NCBI GenBank assembly: GCA_033439265.1
Contig: JAVTVX010000017.1
Coordinates: 3,381,001-3,445,000 of the forward strand
Direction of reading: 5' to 3'
Origin: Dillenia suffruticosa
Lineage: Eukaryota > Streptophyta > Magnoliopsida > Dilleniales > Dilleniaceae
Length of the DNA: 64,000 nucleotides
The position numbers were made by a program, and so were the translations under genes. The notes beneath the pieces were generated by a model. The model ran no database searches. It was not told where the DNA came from and saw only the letters and a program-made list of their open reading frames with translations. Positions 1 to 12,122 of this stretch are shown here, piece by piece (within the stretch, counting starts at the first letter, position 1; each line of letters begins with the position of its first letter).

Positions 1-403
1 CTCCTGATCTGATCCGGTTTATACTTAACATCTGAAGAAACTTAAAACCCTGAAATTAGTTCATACATTCAAGATACATATAAATTACAAATATTCCATC
101 TGGAATGCATGCAACGTCTTCAAATTCATGATCTCACTTCATCCTAATCCAAATTAACAAAATGGCCTTCTCAAAATAGTTTTTTTTTTTTTTTTTTTTT
201 TTTTAAGTAAGAGAGAGATCGAGATGGGCATTTTGTCGTCGATATGCACAGAACAGACAAAAATCACTTCTAGGTTTTTGACTAACACAGGAAACTTTCA
301 CAAAGGCACCTCACCAAAATCCAAATTGACAAAATGGGGATTCTCAAAATAGTGAAAGAATCAAAAGTTTCACACTTAGAGAGAGAGATGTCTACAGTTA
401 TAC

Positions 404-536
404 CTTTCTGCGAGTCGGTGGAGTAGATGTAGATGTTGGCATAGAGTGAGTGAAGAACGTAAAGAGCAACGACGATGTTGAATGCACAGATGAAGATAGT
501 GATTCGCTTGTAGGAGCACCATTTTCCTCTCGCCAT
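404..536 (-). CDS. First coding exon of a small conserved plant membrane protein (partial)
   Basis: The reading frame starts at the ATG complementary to 534-536 and begins MARGKWCSYKRITIF. It runs about 44 residues to a good donor (AAAG|GTATAA on the minus strand, exon end at 404). Residues of about 13-33 form one hydrophobic segment after a basic N-terminus, so a type II or N-anchored membrane topology is likely. I recognise this N-terminus as typical of a conserved, functionally uncharacterised plant protein family. The later exons lie beyond the left window edge, and 1-403 is intron with a T tract at 181-204. The CT-rich stretch 537-615 looks like the leader. No function is claimed. Confidence 0.7.
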
Positions 537-639
537 CTCTTTCTCGTCCTCTTCCTCTTCTCCAACCTCATCCCCTCATCTCACTCGCTCTCGCTCTCTC
601 CCCTTCCCCAGAAACTCTTTCTATAGATCAGATCAGTAA

Positions 640-3600
640 CTCAAATTTCAAAAGAGTATGAGAACCAAAACTATTGATTTCAAACCCCGAATTTGTGCCG
701 CGACCGGGAGAGAGAGAAGGAGAGAGGAGGGAGAAATGAGAAGATGCTTTTCTTTACGTTGGCCCCATATAGAAGGCAGAAAGTGTTCCGGGAAGAATTA
801 CGATCCCAGTGTTTATACTTCTTTTAAACAGTACTTTGGGCTTAACTTCCGCATTCCAATTTAATTAATCTTCTTAATCATCGCTAACCACTGGGATTTA
901 GTTTTTGGAGAAGCCAGCCGGCGGTGAACGCTAAATTACGCTGTGAACCGTGGAGGATAATGGGCACCCTATTTTGGAAATTGGACTAAAATGCGCCGGA
1001 TGCATTGATTTAGTAATAAAGTTCCGAAAAAATAAAAAAACTAAGTTGATAAAAATTATTACAATAAAATAAATTAGTTTTAGGAGAAACAAACAATATA
1101 AAGGATTAGGTTTGAGTAATCCGAATTTTGGATAATTCGATTTTTATATAATATAAGTAGATATAATATAATTTTATACATTAATAATAACTTACTTTAA
1201 TTAAAAAGTTTATGATTTTAATTTATTTAATGATTGATAAAAAAATTACCTTAAACAATACGAACTCATGATTGTCGTAAGAATAGAAAAATATATACAC
1301 ATACAAAATCATAATCTATATGTTAGTAATATAATTTTTACGTGGACAGATAATATATTTGAATTATAAATTTAAAATATATACATAAATTTTTTTTTAA
1401 AAAAATTGGGGACAATTTCCTTTGCTAAATAAAATTTTAAATAGAAGCATAATTCGGAGACTATAAACTTTACCAAATTCAATGATTTTTTTGTTTTTTG
1501 TTTAGGAAGAATATCTTCCTTAATACAATATAATTATATTTTTAATCATTTTTACAAAACAATTCAATTTATACAAACAAATAAATTTATATTTTTTCAA
1601 AAAATGTATTTTATATCAAAATATAAAGACTCTGATATGCATGTCACGTGTTTCCAAAAAGATGATACTGCGATTTTGGTAGTTGAAGTTTATTCTTTGA
1701 CAAAGAGGCAGAGACACACGAAACAGCAATGGTTTTGATTCTATTACTATGATGTTAAATCAGTTAAACTCATATTATTTTTTATACAATTTTGTCGAGC
1801 TTTGAAAATGCAGTAAATATATATATATGAAAATCTTGGACTAAAATCCTTAATCACTGTTTACGGAAGACTCCAACCTGGTTCCATTTGACTCGTTAAT
1901 ATTAGGATTTAAACAAATCAATAAATAAAATTTTCATATAAAAAAAAAAATCTAAAATTTTAAACGGATTAAAATTACTTATCTTTTTCTGACGGTTGAG
2001 TATTTAGATTGAGAGGATATCGTAAAGTCGAATCACTTTATGTTGTTTATAACCCAAACACATCGATGTAGAATGATCAAAGTGAGTTACTATATATCTT
2101 TAATCGGTATATAATGTTAAAGTTTTTAGTATTATTGCAAATGATATGATCTACTTGTCTCTATGAAATTGATATTCAATTGTAATGATCATACTATCTG
2201 CGAGTCTAATTGTTATATGTGAGTGGAAAATGTTAAAAAAAGAGGTAGGTCTATCCATATAGGTAAACCCAATCCTTTTCATTTTATGTTTGAATTTAAA
2301 TAAGGGAGGGGGTCTTTATTTTGTGATAACCACCCCTCAACTCCCCTATTGAAAAAAAAAAAAAGGAAAAGCCCTTTTTTTCTTTTGTGCGGAAGATAAA
2401 GAGTGAGAAAGAGAGGGTTTTTTTTCACGTTTGAGAAATAAAGAAAAATGGTTTAAAAACTTAATAATTATTCTATATCGAGGTATTTGAGTTGAAAACA
2501 ATAGAGGACGATTCGATTTTATAATATCCTCTCGACTTAAAATATCAAACCATTAGAAAAAATAAGTGATTTTAACCTATTTAACATCCAAAAAATTTTC
2601 ACATGAAAATTATATCTATTGATTTGTTTAAAATTTTCATTAACTATTATTTTATTTTTTTATGCTTGAATCAATATAAAAATAATTTCTTAAAAACATG
2701 TTTGAATATAAAAAGAGTTGAAAATTTATAATGTTAATAATAATAAATTATATTTCGTTGAAAAGATCGATCAACTTAAAAGAAAAAATTTTGTGTAATT
2801 TTAACCATATCAATTCTTAATTCTTTTTAAAACGGGTTAATATCAGTGCTTTTACGGTAAGAGTTGCGCAAAGAGATTTCAATAACCATGGCAGCCATAA
2901 TTTTATTATAATTGTATTTCTTTTTTTAATATTTACACCAGTTATTTATTAAATAACATTCTAATAAAGTTGAATTAATTTTTTTAATTTATAATTATGT
3001 TTCAAATTAAAAATTTTAAAGCAAATAAAATTTCTTTTAATAATAGTAAAAAAAAAATTATACTTCACTTAAATTCTATCCACGTGTCTATTTTATCTGA
3101 TAATCACGTTTATCTAATTAAATTTAATATAAGTTGAGTTGAATCTGATATAATTTTTTTATATATATATATTTTTTATATGTAATATTTTAATTTGAAA
3201 TATTGTTTAAGGTACCGATACCTAACGATTGGACTAGTTAAATCTTAATTATCTGTCTTATCTTTTGTAAAAAAGAAAAATCAAAAAGCTTTAATTTTGA
3301 CTAAAAAATTTGTGTTACCCAAAGAAAAAAAAATGATGATGAATTTTCCAGCATTAGACGCAAAAAAATTTATTTTGTGAACCCATATGCCGAATGTATT
3401 CAGCTCGGATTCGCAATTGTATATACAGATAGAACCATAAAAATATACACCGGTTTCCCCCCAAACCAACTCTTAATCAGCAAAAAAAAAAAAAACAGAG
3501 AGAGAGAGAGAGAGAGAGAAACACGAGTGCGCTACGAAAGTCTTTTCCCCAGTTCCGTGCGGCTTATGCGGAACCCTCGCACTCGAACCCTCTTGTAAGG

Positions 3601-3660
3601 TTTCAGAAATTTCAATTCAAATCAGGGGGGAGGGGCATTGATTATCAGCAGTAAACAGAA
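640..3660. other. AT-rich intergenic DNA without a supported gene
   Basis: No open frame with recognisable protein content was found on either strand. The stretch is mostly A/T runs. An (AG)n tract lies at about 3499-3519. A CACGTG core occurs near 1647 but nothing ties it to a promoter. Confidence 0.6.
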
Positions 3661-3676
3661 CCTATTTTGAAAAACT

Positions 3677-3999
3677 ATGGAAGGGAACGAAATTGAAGAC
3701 TAAGAATTTGGATTCTCACGAAATTACTTTCTGGCTAAAGAGTTAAAAGGTTCCAAAAAATCCACTCGCAAGCTCTCCGACATCGAACTCGTTGACGAAC
3801 AGGCTCTTCTCTTTCTTTTTTATCTCTCCATTCTCTCTCTCTCTCTCTCTCTTACGTGACATTTCCATTTCTATGCTGATTGTTCTGTGCAGGACTTAAG
3901 AGCAACGGCTTCCAGCATTGAACCCAAACACGAGAATGAGGTCGTCTGCCTGTTAAATGGTTACAAAAATTTGTATCCCAAGTGGGTTTTTGATCTAAG
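3677..3999 (+). pseudogene. ORC2: Truncated ORC2 (origin recognition complex subunit 2) relic, two 5' exons only
   Basis: Exon 1 starts at the ATG at 3677 and reads into the plant ORC2 N-terminal block ([14 protein letters not shown], then [11 protein letters not shown]). Exon 2 at 3893-3999 reads DLRATASSIEPKHENEV and ends YKNLYPKWVFDLR at an AG|GT donor. Known plant ORC2 proteins continue at once with a conserved glycine-rich CGFGLL-type block; I could not find that exon or any later one before 6.8 kb. Two further lesions are visible: an in-frame TAA at 3701-3703, after the eighth codon, and a GC instead of GT at the exon 1 donor (CAG|GCTCTT, 3801-3803). The intron contains (CT)n at 3832-3852. 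ORC2 normally acts in the nuclear origin recognition complex. This copy cannot make it. It is most likely the stub of a partial gene duplication, since the intron is kept and retroposition is excluded. Confidence 0.85.
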
Positions 4000-4251
4000 G
4001 TACACAGTTCCTCAATTGCTTGCTTCTTTAATGTGAATTTTTTTTTTAAATGATTAGAAATGCTAATGTTATGGCCTATTTCCCAAATGAAATTATTGCT
4101 AATTGAGTTATTAATGGATAGAATGTGTTGGTTTCATTGTTTTAAATGCAATGTGGCATGCTATTCCATTGTTATTGGCATAGTTACATGATCAAAGTCC
4201 TTTTCATTTCACGGTCCTCCGATGGTGGCAGATTGTTGAACAATTAGTATC

Positions 4252-4412
4252 AGGGCTGAAGCTAAAATTTATACAGAGGCACAAAGTACAACATGCATTT
4301 GGAGTTATATTTTAAGGGGGGCTATAATTTTTAGAATGACAAACAACATTTCAAGTACATATAGACATATATACATGGTATCTTTCTTAAAAATTTGAGG
4401 GGGGATGGTGAG
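4252..4412 (+). repeat. Dispersed repeat, copy 1 (related copy in the PP2C intron at 19451-19635)
   Basis: Both copies share the order: a GAAGCTA...AAATTTAT start, ACATGCA.TTTGG, TTATA.TTTAGGG, a G-rich run, ACAAC.TT, then TTTCTTTCTTAAA.TT followed by a G tract. Similarity is patchy, as in an old mobile element. It was aligned by eye; the superfamily is not known. Confidence 0.5.
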
Positions 4413-5228
4413 CTAAACAATGAGTAAAGAATAAACTTAAATAATGAGCCTCAATGGCTTACCCTGCCATTGTATTGAAGTTCAACATTTTAGCATCCAC
4501 TGTGGATTTTGCTTAGGCTTCTTGAATAGTCTTGCATGCAGATTGCAGAACCTATATGCCAGTTAGACAATCCACATCTTGATCCAAAAAAAAAAAAAAA
4601 AAATTGAGGTCAATTGATTGCATATAAAGCTCGGTGCTTCTCTGAATTGCATTTGCTGGTAGAAAATGCTGCTTATTAGGGTCTAGTCCTGGATAGACGT
4701 CTCACCTGAGGTATAAGTTGATTACCATATAACTTCTGTACATAAAGCTAGACTAGTTTCTGGCATTCTATATGTTCCTGCAAAATGGTCTACGACCATT
4801 TTGGTTTCAGCCAGCCCTTTCGCCAGTTTTCTATCTAAACAATTGTTTATATCCTTACCTCTCCAGTTTTGTTGGGATCTTCATATCAGATTATGTTCTT
4901 GATTTGGTTCTTGGGAATTACCAGGTGTGGTTTTGTCCTTCTGATCTTGATTTGTTTATATCCTTACCTCTCCGTAAAAATTTTTTTACGGAAGTTTTAT
5001 ATTAAAATCACTCAAAAAATTTAAAAAAAGTGATAACAATATTTTAAAAATTATTCCTTGACAAGGATAAAAATATGAGTTTCAAAATAAATCTCATCCG
5101 TAAAAATTTATTACTTTTTTTTTTTTAATTTTTTTTATCGATTATACTGTATTCTATAAATTTATGAAAATGAAATAAAAAACAAGGAGAGAAAAAATAA
5201 AAGAAAAAAAATAACAATTACACAAGAT

Positions 5229-5306
5229 ATTGTGATATAGTGGTTATCATTTGTATGCCTTATAAGTTTAGGTTGGATATTCGAATCCATCTGCTTGCAC
5301 TTTTTT
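5229..5306 (+). mobile_element. tRNA-derived SINE-like segment
   Basis: A Pol III A-box-like string (ATATAGTGGTTA, 5235-5246) is followed about 30 bases later by a B-box-like GATATTCGAATCC (5275-5287) and a T7 tract at 5301. That is the head layout of a tRNA-derived SINE. There is no clear target duplication, and it could be a tRNA relic. Confidence 0.4.
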
Positions 5307-6639
5307 TAAAAAAAAAAAAAAAAAGAAAACCAGAAGGCATGTGGCACCGTTCAATTTGACACTCCGAGAATGTGAAAATGAATAGTATCATCACTGTTCA
5401 TTTTCATATTTTTAAAGTTCGAAATTGAATTTTTTTTTTAAAAAAAAGAACTTTAGTTAAATAAATTATTTTTTAACAACAATATTTTGTTAAAAAACCC
5501 TAAAAAATTGCTTTCGGAGTTAACTTGGTGGCACTTCCAAAAATGGTTGCATTTAGATCATAGAAAACTTCATTTATGAAAACTTCACTAGCCAGAATAC
5601 CGAATGGCTCTTTAACTTGTGATCGTGACGTTCGAACAGAAGTGTAAGCTGTATGCAGATCGGTTACCTTTTAGCATCTCTCATTATCCTATAGGGACAT
5701 TATTTGCCCATGCCATTGATGTCATGGGCTAGGGCATTAAGGTCATTTCACTATGTTGATTTGGCACAAGGGACCGTAAAAAAATAAAAAATAAAAAAAA
5801 AATAAAAAAGAGAGAGAAACCTATGAATGCTGGGAAATAGCGTAGCGTCAACCAGAAATGAGAGTTGGAAGAAATCGACACAAGCTACAGCAGAGAAAGG
5901 GACTAGGGTTTTGGGTCTTTCATTGCACCAATCCTCTCTCTGCCTTTGACCTTCCTCCTGGTAACAAAGCCATGGAAAATGCTGCTTTCTTTAGTAAATG
6001 GTGGAAATAAATGGATGGGACCCCCAAATAATTCAGTGGCAACCTGCTGTTATTGTTTCTTAGGTTGGTTCGCGAAAAGCATGTTGGAAAAAAGTTGAGA
6101 AATCGATGTTCATTTATCTAATCTACACGCGAAACATTATATTAAATTTTCTCCATCTTTTTTCTTTATATCTTGATTGATTGGACGGTTGTACCTTATT
6201 ATAATTATGAAATATGAAAATTTTAAATTTTACTAATAGGTCTTCTGAGCCACCCGATCAAATGACTAATTTTTTTTTTTTCTCTTAATCCTCTGAATAT
6301 CAAGAAATAAAAATAAAACAATAAATAATATTATTATGAGTAGTGAAAATATCTATAAAAATTTTAACAAGACATTATGAGATTGAAATACCGAATTATT
6401 AGGGACGGCTACCTGTTCTCAAACTGGTTGTCCCTGGGAGGGCATTTCGGGGATATAGATATTTGGGGGCGAGACGTGGCACACTTTTGTTGGTGGAAAT
6501 AGATAGAAGTGCTGAAATCGCAGAACACAATAAGTGCGGAAAATCCAAACTAGGGGATTCCCCACGCCCCCAACCCCAACTCTCTTTCTCTCTCTACGAC
6601 GGCAACAACTGTAATAATTAAAAATAAAATACAAGAAAA

Positions 6640-6874
6640 ATCAGAAAATTTAAATTGCAAGAAAAGCTGAGGAAAGTCGAGAAGAACGAGTGAGAAGCCA
6701 CCGAAAGAAGGGAAGCTGCAGCAAAATCTCTCTCTCTCCATCTTCCGGTCTTTTCTCACTCACATGCCCCTTGATTTCACGAATCTGTTTTTCTGTGACC
6801 TTGTCTGATGGAAAATTCAAATCACAATCTTTCTAGCTAAAACCTGAGAGTTTTGGGGGTGAGAGAAAGCGAGA
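6640..6874 (+). promoter_or_regulatory. Probable leader/promoter of the DUF829 hydrolase gene
   Basis: The stretch before the ATG at 6875 is rich in purine and CT tracts (6728-6742), as in plant 5' leaders. No TATA box was assigned. Confidence 0.35.
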
Positions 6875-9800
6875 ATGTGGGGATTGGGAGGGAGGTATTA
6901 TTGGGGGAAAAGGAAAAGAGGAGGGAACGTGGAAGGAATTGTAGTGGTGTTCGCATGGATGTCTAGTCAGGATAAACACCTGAAGAACTACATCGACCTT
7001 TATGATTCTCTCGGATGGGATTCTTTTCTTTGCCACTCCCAATTTCTCAACATGTGAGTTATTCAATCTGTTTTTATTTTTTTTGCTTTTGCTAGTTGTT
7101 CTATTTTTGAAATTTTATTTAGTTGTAGGGTTTTGGTTTGAATTTTGGTTTTGGCGTGTTGGACTATTTCCTGAGTGATTGAGGTATAGCTTTAGGCGCA
7201 GCAAACTCAATCTATTTCTGGAGTCTGACCAAGATCCTAATTTTGGTAACATAGTTGAAAAGTGGTTTCGGTGAAAGCTACTTGAATAGGGGAGAGTTTG
7301 ACCCTTGTACCAGCGCCCGCACAAAAAAAGGGGGGGAAAAAGGGATGTGAGTTCAAATAGACTTGAGACTGGGATCATTTGATTATTTCCTTATATGGTA
7401 TTTTTACTCTGTGCCATAAAAGTGGGGAGGATGGTGATTGAGGCAATTTCAGTAAGTTACAAAATAAATGGAGGAGATGATTGCATTGAAATTGTCATTG
7501 GCAAAATGAAATTGCGCCGTTGCAAAATTGTTGGGATATTGCAATCTTTTACGCCATAAGGAAATGGATGTTGCAACTTTTGATAAATTAGGTGGAGAGC
7601 CATTATAGACTTTTTGTGTATGGCAATGAATCATATAATGGGATAACGAAGATTTTTGTAAGAATTGTGACCGTTTCAAATGAAGAGGAAAAGCATATGT
7701 ATTCTTGTGGATGTTTACTTGGTGTTGAAGTCCATTTCAGACACGAGAGGATGTTAAAAGCAATCCTAGAAATTTGGAGGACAAATTAAGAAGGTTGGTA
7801 GTATGTCTAATTTTGCTATCTCTGGAGTTGTTTATTAGTTTTCTAGTTTGTGGCGATTATCCAGGTAAGTTTTTGAGAGTCAGCCATGTAAATGCATCAT
7901 TTCTGGTGTTGGAAATTCCTAGAAGTAGGGAATTATAATACCATTGTAGCAGCTAAGTATGGGGAGCTGTGGGGACAATTTTGTGAGTTTGGAAATCATT
8001 TTGAATCTTGTTAAGTAGAGAAGTTTCACGACTTATACATTTTGTTTCTTCATGTGCCTTTTGCATAATAGTATGAATATAGACCGCGGGCATAGGAAGT
8101 TTTGAACAGGTATGGTATGCCGTGATATGGCAAACCTTCAAAATGCAAAGATGCGACAAGCCTAAAAGACATAGATTACTGAGAATTCTATATCAAGGTT
8201 TTAAAATGCAACAATTAGATTCACTAGTGTTATTTCATTAGATTTAAGTTCTTATGGATGCGGGCATATGTTTATATAGACTGTAGAGTTGTATTCTCAT
8301 GCATGCATGTTTGTTTTACATATTATGCATGTTAATTTGTACATGTGCATGCGTATTTGCAGCTATACTGTAAGTTTGGGAGGCATCCTACCTATCTTTA
8401 GGAGCCTTTATAAAAAATGTCAATCAGTATTCGGTATATTATCAAGCTTATACAGGTTATTGATTACTCCTTGTTTTTTTTCACTTGCTTTATATTGATC
8501 TAAGGAGAATGCAACCTAATTATGCTTTGACTTGTGCTAGATGTTGGTATATAGACAAATAAATTAAAATATTAGCACAGTTGAAAAAGGATGAAATGGT
8601 GCTTCTTTATGTTAGTGTTTGTGCTTCAAAATTACCATTTATTGGAACTTTGGTATCTAGGTAGAAAGTGCTGTGACTAATATGATTCTTAGTGGATCTT
8701 ATTTAAGTTGGTAAAGATGAAAATTTCTTCCATTGTCCAGCAATAGTATTGCTGCTGTTTCTATGGAGCATGTTTATGTGTTCACTTGGAAGGAAAAACA
8801 CCATTAGTTACTCCTCTCTCTTTCTCTCATTTGCTATCTTGACAAAACTCATGTTGAACATGCGAGCAGGTTTTTCCCCGACAAGGCAACTTCACTAGCA
8901 TTTGGCATTCTTGATGAACTTATCAAGGTTTGTAGTCATGTTGTTTTCTGTTTCATCTCCTGTTAGGGAAAAAGAGGGAAGCCAACAATGGTCTGTCATT
9001 CCAAGATCGTCTTCTCTTACCTTATCTAGCAAACTATTGCATTGTAGCTTGACCCATATACGGGTTTATAGAACTCTGGTAGAGTTTTGTGTATTTGGGG
9101 TTAGGGTTTCATGATTCAAAATTTTTAGAACTCAAGAAACATGGTAGAGCTAAAGATCTATTGTGGTCCTTTCATCTGCAGGAATTAAAGATCAGGCCAT
9201 GCCCTGTGGTATTTGCATCTTTTTCCGGTGGTCCAAAAGCTTGCATGTACAAAGTTCTCCAGGTACTTTTTAGAAGTTTGAACAGGAGTTTTGAACCAAG
9301 TTTCATTCACTACTTGTTTTGAAAATCTCTAGCTGTCACTCTGTTTTTCAGATAATTGAAGGAATGTGTGAAGCTCAAGTTGATCGGGTATGGTTATTCT
9401 TTTACATCTAAATATGACAATCCTCCACTTGGTCATGGATCATCGTCTAATTTGTCTTTTATCTTATTTATATGCATTCTCAAAAGTAAAAAATTATAAG
9501 TCCATTATTGAACAAAATATTAGTTGTTAAATAGCATTTCTTACCTGTTATCTGATAACTTCTCTTTTGGATGATTTGTATCTTGTAGGATGAGTATCGA
9601 CTGGTTAGAGACTGTATATCAGGCCACATTTATGATTCCAGTCCAGTAGATTTTACAAGTGATCTGGGTACAAGATTTGTTCTTCACCCAACAGTTTTTA
9701 AAATATCCCATCCTCCAAGACTAGCATTGTGGATTGCGAAAGGCATTGCTTCTAGCCTGGATGCACTCTTTCTTAGCAGGTTTGAATCACAGCGTGCTGA

Positions 9801-11117
9801 GTATTGGCAGACCCTGTACTCTTCTGTAGTAAGTAAATGTCAGTTTTCTGGTGTATTAGGTTGTACCGTTTTCTTTCTTCTAACTGTTGTGTTTCTGATT
9901 GTACCTTTGCAGAGTATGGGAGCCCCATATCTTATCTTATGCTCAGAAAATGATGATCTTGCACCTTATCAAGTTATATGCAATTTTGCTCATAGACTAC
10001 AAGAACTTGGGGCCAATGTTAAGGTGGTGAGATGGAGCGACTCTCCTCATGTAGGTCTGTTCTAAATTCTGACCTGTTTCCTATAACATGACTTGGTTAT
10101 GATAGCCATGACCAATTATCGTGTCGCTTTCATATTTATCTGACATGTGGCATTCTGGAGTTTGTCGTTAGTATTACTCTTTCTGAGCTTAATATAATAT
10201 ATCTGACTTGAGATATGCAAATTAGATCCAGACGTGGATTTATTATCAATTGCCAATGATATAGTCTATGCAGTGTATCATATGAATCTTGCTTATTATT
10301 AAAACCAGACTACATTAAGAAAGATTTGTATCATAATGTAAGGAGACTGATAGGCTTGGATGTTGAAACATTTGTGGAGAGAGCTTAGAAATAAGTATTT
10401 GATCCATTCTATTGGATCCATTGATTAGGAGGGGGAGGCTGACCAAAGTTGAAACTGCTTCTGTGTGTTCCTCTTGGGATATCTTTTTCATTCTTATCAG
10501 CTCAAATGCATTATGTTTGACATTCTGAGAAAAGTGCTTTGACACTATTTTATTTATATACAGGGGACATGCACTAAAATCCCTCTGAACATATAATCAG
10601 TGCACTCATTGCTGTTGCAGGTCATTATCGGTACTATCCAGTTGACTACAAGGCCGCAGTGACCGAGCTACTTGGAAAGGCAACTGTAGTTTATTCCCAT
10701 AGGATTCGACAGCTTGAGGTAGAAAAAATGGGCATGGAGGGTACGCATAATGGCATTTCAGAGCAAATCTCCAGTCTAAGAAAAGCAGCAGTAAGTGCAA
10801 GTCATAATTTCGGTAGACTTGCTCTAGAGCCAAGTGATCAATTCTTGTTGCCTAGCTCAATGGAATATCACGATGGTAGAACTGTTGGGTCCGTGCAACC
10901 TGAGCGCAAAGAAGATCTTATCCATCTTCCTAGCTCCCTTCCAAGTATCAGTGCTCACGGGGTACTTGGCCAACTTCTTTTTGATGTATGTGTTCCAAAG
11001 ATTGTGGAAGGCTGGGACTTAAAGCCATCAAGTTCATCAAGTGTGCCCACATTTACAAATACACGGCGGCATTCAACTTTCAATCCTATCAAGTGCATAA
11101 GGCGTTCAAGATTATGA
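6875..11117 (+). CDS. DUF829 / TMEM53-like alpha/beta hydrolase
   Basis: Seven exons join in frame to 410 residues: 6875-7053, 8870-8927, 9182-9262, 9352-9387, 9589-9828, 9913-10054 and 10621-11117. All introns are GT-AG. The N-terminus (VVVFAWMSSQDKHLKNYIDLY) is the usual DUF829 opening strand. The nucleophile elbow is FASFSGG with Ser94. A charge-relay acid is likely in SENDD (Asp212/213) and the histidine in WSDSPHVGHYRYYP (His244), so the triad appears complete. The C-terminal 100 residues are low in complexity and basic at the very end. DUF829 proteins are predicted hydrolases related to nuclear-envelope TMEM53, with substrate unknown. The start was chosen as the only ATG just before the first beta strand. 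FLDH follows about 1 kb downstream on the same strand with no functional link apparent. Confidence 0.9.
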
Positions 11118-11927
11118 TACCTTGATGCTCTGGATTGACCCTGGATTCACCCCCAAAATCTCTTTCTAGCTCCCAGACTTAGTTTCAAGGGTTTTTCATG
11201 GTCAGTCAACCTTGAGAGTTTAAGAATAAACCTTGCTACAAAGGGGAATTATACCTGTAACAGTTTTAGTTTGTGTTTTTTCTTTTCTTGTCTTTTGGGA
11301 GGCAAATAAGGAAGGAAACTGCCAAGGTCTGAGCTGCTAAGTGTTTAGAAAAAAATTGTACAGCTAATGTTCTAAAGCAACGACTCGTCCAACAGCTTAT
11401 TTCGTAACAGGAATAGAGGATGGTTTTTGAAAGGTAGTGGTGGCTGAATTGAGACTAAATGAAACATAAATTACGGATGAGAATTCTCACTTAAAGGTGC
11501 TCTTTCCCTCAAAATCTTTAGTATTGACATGAGATACTCTCAATCTCAGCATCCCTATCTCTTGGGTCTTTACGACAGTAATAAAATGGCGTGGAACCTG
11601 GGATTCTCCAAGCTGTTGGTAGACATGGGCTTTAAAGTGACCGTGCAGTTGCCGAAGCAAGACCCTCCAATGAATACAACAAACTATAATTCTCATGAAG
11701 GAATGCAGGAGAAATACTAGTTGGGATCAGGCTTACAGAGAAATACCAAGTTGGGATTAGGAGAAAAGTTCGTGATCCAACAGTCCACCGTTACCTTTTA
11801 AAGAAAATGGGAAAAAACTAATGATCCTTACATTTGCTCTAAATGAAATGTTATTTATATATCATGGTGTCCCCTAGACATCATCACTACCCAGAGTTAA
11901 AATTAAATAGTTCGGGGCTGAATTAGA
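11118..11927 (+). other. Hydrolase 3' region and FLDH promoter region
   Basis: Contains the 3' untranslated part of the upstream gene, with T/A-rich stretches around 11270-11350, and then FLDH upstream DNA. Short open frames here resemble nothing known. Confidence 0.4.
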
Positions 11928-12122
11928 ATGAGTAGGAGGAAGATAGACAAGCTGGCGTGGCCTCCACTTAAACCGTCCGATTCGTCATCGCTGAACATAG
12001 AATTAGTAGCGGTTCACGTAAAAGGAAATAAAAAATCGCTTCCTCGGACCGTGAACCCACCACCGAGTAAACTTGAAGTTGCCTGGGAGTTGAAAAGAAG
12101 TAGAGAGGGATCGGGACAGTGA
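11928..12122 (+). promoter_or_regulatory. 64-codon upstream ORF overlapping the FLDH start (TGATG)
   Basis: An ATG at 11928 opens 64 codons that end at TGA 12120-12122. The A of that stop is the first base of the FLDH ATG, so stop and start overlap as TGATG. The peptide is basic and unlike known proteins. If the transcript begins upstream of 11928, this frame would govern FLDH translation by reinitiation or leaky scanning. Leader extent is not visible from sequence alone. Confidence 0.45.

Larger units (their letters stand above)
4000..6640. other. Intergenic stretch between the ORC2 relic and the hydrolase gene
   Basis: No supported gene. It holds a copy of a dispersed repeat (4252-4412) and a tRNA-related SINE-like segment (5229-5306). 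The rest is A/T runs such as 5100-5220 and 5760-5810. Confidence 0.55.
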
